Shown one piece after another: positions 6,548 through 10,736 of a DNA stretch of 10,736 bases; the stretch's first letter is position 1; every line of letters starts with the position of its first letter. A program made the position numbers and the translations under genes. The DNA comes from DATCDR01 sp036510575. GTDB lineage: Bacteria > Actinomycetota > Acidimicrobiia > Acidimicrobiales > Bog-793. The notes beneath the pieces are model-generated. The model made no database searches. It was not told where the DNA came from and saw only the letters and a list, made by a program, of their open reading frames with translations. Location: assembly GCA_036510575.1 (NCBI GenBank), contig DATCDR010000242.1, positions 1 through 10,736 of the forward strand, written 5' to 3'.

Positions 6548-7903
6548 CTAGCCGGTCTCTCCAACGAGTGGGATCTGCGCTGCTTGTACTTCGCCGGCAA
6601 GGCTCGGCGCGAGCGTCATCGGGGCGTGGGCGACTCGGGCATGCTCGGCGGCGACGCGCTTCGCGCGACTCGAGAGGGTCACTCTCGCGACGAGCGCGCC
6701 GACACCCATGCCTGCCATCACTAACGCCATCGGGAATATGTCTTTGCTGCCTCTGATCCCGACGATCGGCGCGATCGCAGCCCCTAGACCGAACTGGGCG
6801 AGACCAAGGAGTGCCGAAGCTGAACCGGTGACCTCGGGAAAGCCCTGCAGGGAGAGCGCCATCGCGTTCGGCCCTACGAAGCCGTTTGAGGTCATCGTCG
6901 CGAACATGCAGATGACAATCGCGCTCAGCCCACCAAAGTGCGTGAGGACGACGACCAACAGTGTGACGGTGCTGGTCGCGATCCCGACCAGACCACCTGT
7001 CATCAGCCGCTGTGCGCCGACGCGCCGCACGATTCGGGCGCTCACCTGACTCGCTGTGATCATGCCGCAGGCATTTAGCGCGAAGAGGAGTCCGAATTCC
7101 TGGGCCGAGGCGTGGTAAATATTCTCGATCGCGAACGAGGCCCCTGCGATGTAGGCGAATACGGCCCCGAACCCGAGGCTCGTGGCGATCGCGTGCTGCA
7201 AGAAGACGATGCTCGTACCCACTCGTCGCATTGCTTTGAACGCCGGTCGAAATCCGAGATCCGTCCGGAGATCGCCGTGGAGGGTCTCAGGAACCCGGGT
7301 TATGGCGAGGGTGAGCAGGATCGTGCCGCAGACTGCGAGGGTCACAAAGACGCCCCGCCACGAGGTCAGCAATAGCAGTTCAGCGCCGATCTGGGGCGCG
7401 AGCACTGGGCCGCAGCCGGTTACCAGCATCAACAAGGAAAAGACGCGCGCAGCTTGGTAGCCCTCAAAGAGATCTCGGACAATTGCGCGCGAGATCACTA
7501 TTCCCGCGGCGCCGCCGAGACCTTGGAAGAAGCGGAATGATGCAAGCAACACTGCGCTGTGCGCTGTCGAGCAGCAAAGCGAGGCGACGATAAACAGCGT
7601 CAGGCCAGCGATCAACGGCCGCCGGCGTCCGAGGCTGTCGCTGATGACGCCGTAGATGATCTGTCCTGCCGCGAGTCCGATCAGGCACATCGTGAGTGAG
7701 AGCTGAATCGCCGAGGCCGAGGCGTGCAGATTCTGCGAGATCTTCGGGAGCGCGGGGAGGTACATGTCGATGCAGAGCGAACCGAACACCGACAAAAAGC
7801 CGACGAGCAACAAGAAGCGGACCTTCGGGGAGCCGTTCGGGCCGATGTAGCGCTCCGCGAGCGCGTGGCTGTCGACGGTTGTGTTGTTCATCGCCCGAGT
7901 CAC
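6548..7903 (-). CDS. MFS drug exporter, Bcr/CflA family
   Basis: This is a proton-driven multidrug efflux permease of the inner membrane, family DHA1 (Bcr/CflA). The 451 residues hold about twelve hydrophobic segments from residue 28 to about 408, with a polar C-terminal tail of some 40 residues. Diagnostic features are DMYLPALP (46-53) at the end of the first helix, typical of Bcr/CflA proteins; motif A GVISDSLGRRR (85-95) between helices 2 and 3; R124 followed by FFQGLGGA in helix 4; and the helix 5 stretch with GCGPVLAPQIGA (163-174). The longest start is GTG at 7903, with an in-frame ATG at 7891. The GTG is favoured because a TAACGT -10 element sits exactly six bases before it, suggesting a leaderless message, and neither start has a clear Shine-Dalgarno sequence. 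Related proteins export bicyclomycin, chloramphenicol or sulfonamides; the substrate here is unknown. Confidence 0.93.
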   Translation of the reverse strand: MTRAMNNTTVDSHALAERYIGPNGSPKVRFLLLVGFLSVFGSLCIDMYLPALPKISQNLHASASAIQLSLTMCLIGLAAGQIIYGVISDSLGRRRPLIAGLTLFIVASLCCSTAHSAVLLASFRFFQGLGGAAGIVISRAIVRDLFEGYQAARVFSLLMLVTGCGPVLAPQIGAELLLLTSWRGVFVTLAVCGTILLTLAITRVPETLHGDLRTDLGFRPAFKAMRRVGTSIVFLQHAIATSLGFGAVFAYIAGASFAIENIYHASAQEFGLLFALNACGMITASQVSARIVRRVGAQRLMTGGLVGIATSTVTLLVVVLTHFGGLSAIVICMFATMTSNGFVGPNAMALSLQGFPEVTGSASALLGLAQFGLGAAIAPIVGIRGSKDIFPMALVMAGMGVGALVARVTLSSRAKRVAAEHARVAHAPMTLAPSLAGEVQAAQIPLVGETG

Positions 7904-7909
7904 CCGGGC

Positions 7910-7915
7910 ACGTTA
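7910..7915 (-). promoter_or_regulatory. Candidate -10 element for a leaderless MFS transcript
   Basis: The minus strand reads TAACGT, then six bases GCCCGG, then the GTG start codon at 7903. This is the spacing expected when transcription begins at the first base of the coding sequence. I see no good -35 match 16-18 bases further upstream, so this rests on the -10 element alone. Confidence 0.4.
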
Positions 7916-7995
7916 ACGGTCCACCCCTACCTGAGCGGTTCTCGACCCTTCGGTGTGGCCGCGACCAGGCTTGCAGGCGCGAGAGGTGCCGGGCG

Positions 7996-8385
7996 TCACA
8001 TCCAGGTGGCGTGGTTGATCGTGACGTGGAGAATCACCCGGTGGGCCGCGTCGCGAGGGGCGCTTCCTCGGTCTCGACCGTAACGAACGGCGAGCTCGCG
8101 ATAGAAGGCACCTTCTGGATCGGGGGTGATGGCGTCGACGACGCCGCGTACCTCGAGGTAGCGATACGGGTTCTCGGGATCCTGGATCGAGATCGCGACG
8201 TTGGGATTCAAGGTCAGGTTGCGAAACTTCTGGCGCTCGTCGGTATGGGTGAAACGGACGACGCTGCCGTCTGAGACGAACCACATCGGATTCACCTGCG
8301 GGGTGCCATCGGGTCGCACCGTGGCGAGACTGGCGACGATTGGTCGCTCGAGAAGATCCAGGTGATCGGCAGGTACTGTGCTCAT
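7996..8385 (-). CDS. PPOX-class F420/flavin-dependent oxidoreductase
   Basis: This 129-residue single-domain protein has the split beta-barrel fold of the pyridoxamine-phosphate-oxidase-like superfamily. It is closest in appearance to the short actinobacterial F420-dependent group that includes Rv1155. Supporting stretches are PIVASLATVRPDGTPQVNPM near the N-terminus (first strands), WFVSDGSVVRFTHTDERQKFRNL with the basic residues that contact cofactor phosphate in the family, NPNVAISIQDPENPYRYLEVRG, and a C-terminal NHATWM. Such proteins bind F420 or FMN and usually act as dimeric cytoplasmic reductases; the substrate is not predictable. The start at 8385 (ATG, MSTVP) is preferred over an in-frame upstream start at 8442 because GAGGGTGA lies eight bases before it and the preceding 19 residues are not conserved-looking. 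An inverted repeat lies 30-50 bases upstream of the start. The gene follows the EAL-GAF-GAF-GGDEF gene on the same strand after a 139-base gap. Confidence 0.9.
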   Translation of the reverse strand: MSTVPADHLDLLERPIVASLATVRPDGTPQVNPMWFVSDGSVVRFTHTDERQKFRNLTLNPNVAISIQDPENPYRYLEVRGVVDAITPDPEGAFYRELAVRYGRDRGSAPRDAAHRVILHVTINHATWM

Positions 8386-8414
8386 CTTCGGTTCACCCTC
8401 ATTCTGGTCAGCGA

Positions 8415-8435
8415 ATCGACCAGCTCTCGGTCGAT
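8415..8435. promoter_or_regulatory. Inverted repeat upstream of the F420-type oxidoreductase gene
   Basis: ATCGACC (8415-8421) and GGTCGAT (8429-8435) are perfect seven-base inverted arms separated by AGCTCTC. The centre lies 40 bases upstream of the ATG at 8385, within the likely promoter or leader. The arm length and spacing suit a dimeric repressor of TetR or MarR type, but no such regulator is encoded in the window and no strong -10/-35 pair is visible beside it. Confidence 0.35.
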
Positions 8436-8524
8436 CTCCCATAGTCGCACGCGAGAGAATCGGGGCCGACGATTCGAGCGGTGCGCGTGTCGGGGTGTCT
8501 CGGAGCGCCCGCTCGGAGTCGGTG

Positions 8525-10736
8525 TCAGTACGTGGCGCTCAGCACGACGGTGCCACGCGAGGTTCGTTTCGCTCGCAGCAGTGCGGCGTCTGCGCGGGCA
8601 AGCGTCGCCCACGGCACCTCGCCGGTCGCCGGCAGTGCCAGACCTGCGGTCACTGAGGAGCCATAGGGCAAGAGGGCGGTGTCGGCACTCTTGCAGAGCG
8701 ACTCGGCCAAGGCGACGACCTCGGCCTCGTCGAGGTAAGGAAGAAGGCAGACGAACTCGTCTCCGCCGTATCGAAAGATCTGAAGGTCCGGGGCGCTATC
8801 ACTTAGGTGTTGGGCGAGCGATCGGAGCGCGCCGTCGCCGGCGAGGTGGCCGTATCGGTCGTTGATGGTCTTGAAGTGGTCGCAGTCGATGATCAAGGTG
8901 GCGTGCTTGGTGGTGTCCGCGAACTCTTCGACCAAGCGGAGCCCGATCTCGAGACCTCCTCGGTTCCCGAGGCCGGTCAGCTGGTCACGACTCGCCTCTC
9001 GACGAAGAAGTCGCATCTGTTCGGCGGCATCGAGGGTCGCCGCGACGTGACCGGCGATGAGCTCGAGTGGCTCCACGTCATCGCCCGAGAGCGCTCGTGG
9101 CCGTGAGTGCGCGAGCACGATCGTGCCGATTCGGGTACCGCCGGATCGAAGCGGCATAACGATGACGGCTCGCGCGTGCTCGCGGATCGACTCGGTACCG
9201 ATAAAGCCGCGGCCCGTTGACTCGTTAGCGGTGTCGCAAGCGTTCACGTTGTCGACGAGGCGGGAGAGGAACGCGATCTCGGACTCCGGCAGTGCCGCGA
9301 GTGCCTCTCTTAGGGGGCCGCTTGCGGCGACGACCTCGGCACCGGCGTCAAGGACGCGAAGAAGGCAGGCGGAGTCCATCTCGGATGCCTCGCGCAAAAG
9401 CTCGACTGCTCGTTCTGGCGTGCGGTGTGCAAGCGTCAGGCGTGAGATCTCGACAGAGGCACGTCCTGCTCGTCGCCAGGCGACGTCGTGCTTTTTCCAG
9501 CCGACTACCTTCAAGCGGCTGACGAGCACTTGTACGCAACGTTCGAGGAGCTCGAGCGTGGCCGCGCCAAGCGGGGTCAGCGACTCGACGTTTAGCGCGC
9601 CGATCGTTTCGTCATCACAGATGATCGGCACACAGATCTCGCTGATGACACCGGGGATCGCCTCGAGATAGTCGGCGTTCTCACGTACGTCTTCGGCCAC
9701 GATCGCCTTGCCGCTCGACCAGACCTTGCCGGTGATGCCGACCGACTCGCTCATACCGTCGAGCACCTGCCACAGCCCTCGCTGGGCGATGCAGCGCAGT
9801 TGCCCCTCGAGCTCGAGATAGAGGCTCGGCATGAGCTGGCCGCGTCGCGAGAGAAAGTCGACGACCGCTTCGCAGGCGCTTTTCGCATCAGGTGCGCCGT
9901 CTAGCCGACGAAGGAGTCGAGCCTCTTCGCGCTCTCGTCGGTCGCGGCCTGGCCGCTCGCGGGGCACATCGGGATGGCTGGACGATGTCGCAGCTCGCGC
10001 CACCTCGGGCCAGGCGCCGGCGCGGATGCGCGTCGGACGGGCGAAGAGAAATCCCTGGCCGAGGTCGACGCCAGTATCTCGGACCACCTCGAGCTCGCCG
10101 ACGGTTTCTACTCCCGCGGCCACCACGGTGATTCCGACTTCGTGGGCAAAGGTCACGAGCGAGTGCAAGAGCGCCGTTCGGTTCCGATCGGCGTCAATAC
10201 CGCTGATCAAGGAGCGGTCGATCTTGACGTAGTCCGGCAGCAGCTCGATCACGTGACGCAAGCTCGAGTGGCCGGCTCCGGCGTCGTCGATGGCGAGTCG
10301 GACCTTATTGGAAAGCCATGGCACGAGATCTCGCTGAACCTGGGCGTAGTCGGCGACTGCTTGCTGTTCGGTGATCTCGATCACGATTCGTTCGGGCATC
10401 TGCTCTCGAAGCGCCAACAAGTCCGGCTCGGCCAGGGTCGCGGGGCTGATGTTGACGAACAGCAGGGCGTTTCGCGGCGGCGCACCGAGCTCGAGAATCG
10501 TGCGCCAGCACGCGACCTCGAGGCGTTGGCGCATGCCGAGGTCGGCGGCTCGTTCGAGCCACCAGTCGGGTGCGCCGGGAGGAGATGCAGGGACCCGGGT
10601 CAGTGCCTCGAATCCCACGATGTCCATGTCCGCGAGGTTGACGAGTGGCTGGACGACGGCACTGAGAACCCCTGGCACACATAGTCCGTCGATGCTGGCA
10701 CGCAGCCGATCGACGCTCGGTAGCGGCTCGCGCGTC
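8525..10736 (-). CDS. EAL-GAF-GAF-GGDEF c-di-GMP protein, 5' end beyond window
   Basis: This is a cytoplasmic cyclic di-GMP signalling protein with the EAL domain first. The frame stays open to the right edge, so the real start is outside; the GTG at 10678 is internal, because about 19 coherent residues precede it. Counting from that GTG, the order is EAL (about 1-215), an Arg-rich linker (about 216-258), GAF1 (about 262-390), GAF2 (about 415-555) and GGDEF (about 562-717). The GGDEF motif is intact at 638-642 with D598 and KTIND present, so synthase activity is likely. The residues expected to form the I-site (629-632) read APDL, so product inhibition through it is absent. In the EAL domain, E24, N76, E101, D131/D132, K152 and Q208 are kept, but the catalytic Glu of the AEGVE motif is alanine (A188, VAAGVE). 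DDFGTG is also altered to DDAGAG. Phosphodiesterase activity is therefore doubtful. The GAF domains probably sense a small ligand or redox state. Confidence 0.93.
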   Translation of the reverse strand, partial: TREPLPSVDRLRASIDGLCVPGVLSAVVQPLVNLADMDIVGFEALTRVPASPPGAPDWWLERAADLGMRQRLEVACWRTILELGAPPRNALLFVNISPATLAEPDLLALREQMPERIVIEITEQQAVADYAQVQRDLVPWLSNKVRLAIDDAGAGHSSLRHVIELLPDYVKIDRSLISGIDADRNRTALLHSLVTFAHEVGITVVAAGVETVGELEVVRDTGVDLGQGFLFARPTRIRAGAWPEVARAATSSSHPDVPRERPGRDRREREEARLLRRLDGAPDAKSACEAVVDFLSRRGQLMPSLYLELEGQLRCIAQRGLWQVLDGMSESVGITGKVWSSGKAIVAEDVRENADYLEAIPGVISEICVPIICDDETIGALNVESLTPLGAATLELLERCVQVLVSRLKVVGWKKHDVAWRRAGRASVEISRLTLAHRTPERAVELLREASEMDSACLLRVLDAGAEVVAASGPLREALAALPESEIAFLSRLVDNVNACDTANESTGRGFIGTESIREHARAVIVMPLRSGGTRIGTIVLAHSRPRALSGDDVEPLELIAGHVAATLDAAEQMRLLRREASRDQLTGLGNRGGLEIGLRLVEEFADTTKHATLIIDCDHFKTINDRYGHLAGDGALRSLAQHLSDSAPDLQIFRYGGDEFVCLLPYLDEAEVVALAESLCKSADTALLPYGSSVTAGLALPATGEVPWATLARADAALLRAKRTSRGTVVLSATY

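Noticed and set aside
8386..8442. Nineteen-residue N-terminal extension of the oxidoreductase
   Set aside because: A good ribosome-binding site precedes the ATG at 8385 and the extension does not resemble the family's N-terminus.
8486..8524. Repeated CTCCGAG and short hairpin just after the GGDEF stop codon
   Set aside because: Only four pairs with a four-base loop and no T tract; expected by chance at this base composition.
10676..10678. GTG as the start codon of the EAL-GAF-GAF-GGDEF protein
   Set aside because: The frame continues open to the window edge and the extra residues fit the helix that normally precedes the first EAL strand, so the true start lies outside.
9974..10684. 236-residue plus-strand frame
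   Set aside because: It is antisense to the EAL and linker region of the EAL-GAF-GAF-GGDEF gene. It has no domain character and ends where the real gene continues off the window.

Overview
The window is a GC-rich stretch (roughly 60% by eye) of a bacterial chromosome, most likely from an actinobacterium, possibly of the Acidimicrobiia type. The grounds are a PPOX-family enzyme of the F420-dependent type, a threonine-rich secreted-protein linker, two start codons that look leaderless, a Gram-positive-type LexA box, and several proteins with actinobacterial features. No tRNA, rRNA, CRISPR array or insertion sequence was seen.

Layout. Positions 87-2272 (+ strand) hold a two-gene ABC exporter: an ATPase with an extra N-terminal beta-rich domain, followed with a 4-base ATGA overlap by an ABC-2-type permease. 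A likely terminator follows at about 2357-2400. Everything from 2399 to the right edge that looks intact is on the minus strand. In transcription order, right to left, these are: an EAL-GAF-GAF-GGDEF c-di-GMP protein whose start lies beyond the right edge; a small F420/flavin split-barrel oxidoreductase; a Bcr/CflA-type MFS drug exporter; a YoaK/DUF1275 membrane protein; a 76-residue protein of unknown function; and a membrane-anchored CHASE-GGDEF-EAL protein. Between the MFS and DUF1275 genes, positions about 6056-6523 (+ strand) hold the remnant of a secreted protein: a threonine-rich linker and a fibronectin type III domain interrupted by an in-frame TAA.

Functions. Two of the genes deal with c-di-GMP. 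The CHASE protein keeps all synthase and phosphodiesterase motifs and the inhibitory I-site. The EAL-first protein has lost one catalytic glutamate in its EAL domain and has no I-site, which suggests a GAF-regulated synthase whose EAL domain may only bind ligand. The ABC exporter and MFS pump suggest efflux capacity.

The most notable signal is at 5208-5245. The 76-residue gene has a -35 element, a 17-base spacer, a -10 element and an ATG exactly at the predicted transcription start, and the spacer begins with a 14-base match to the Gram-positive LexA (SOS) box. The small protein therefore looks like an undescribed DNA-damage-induced protein encoded on a leaderless message. The CHASE-GGDEF-EAL gene lies 157 bases downstream on the same strand.
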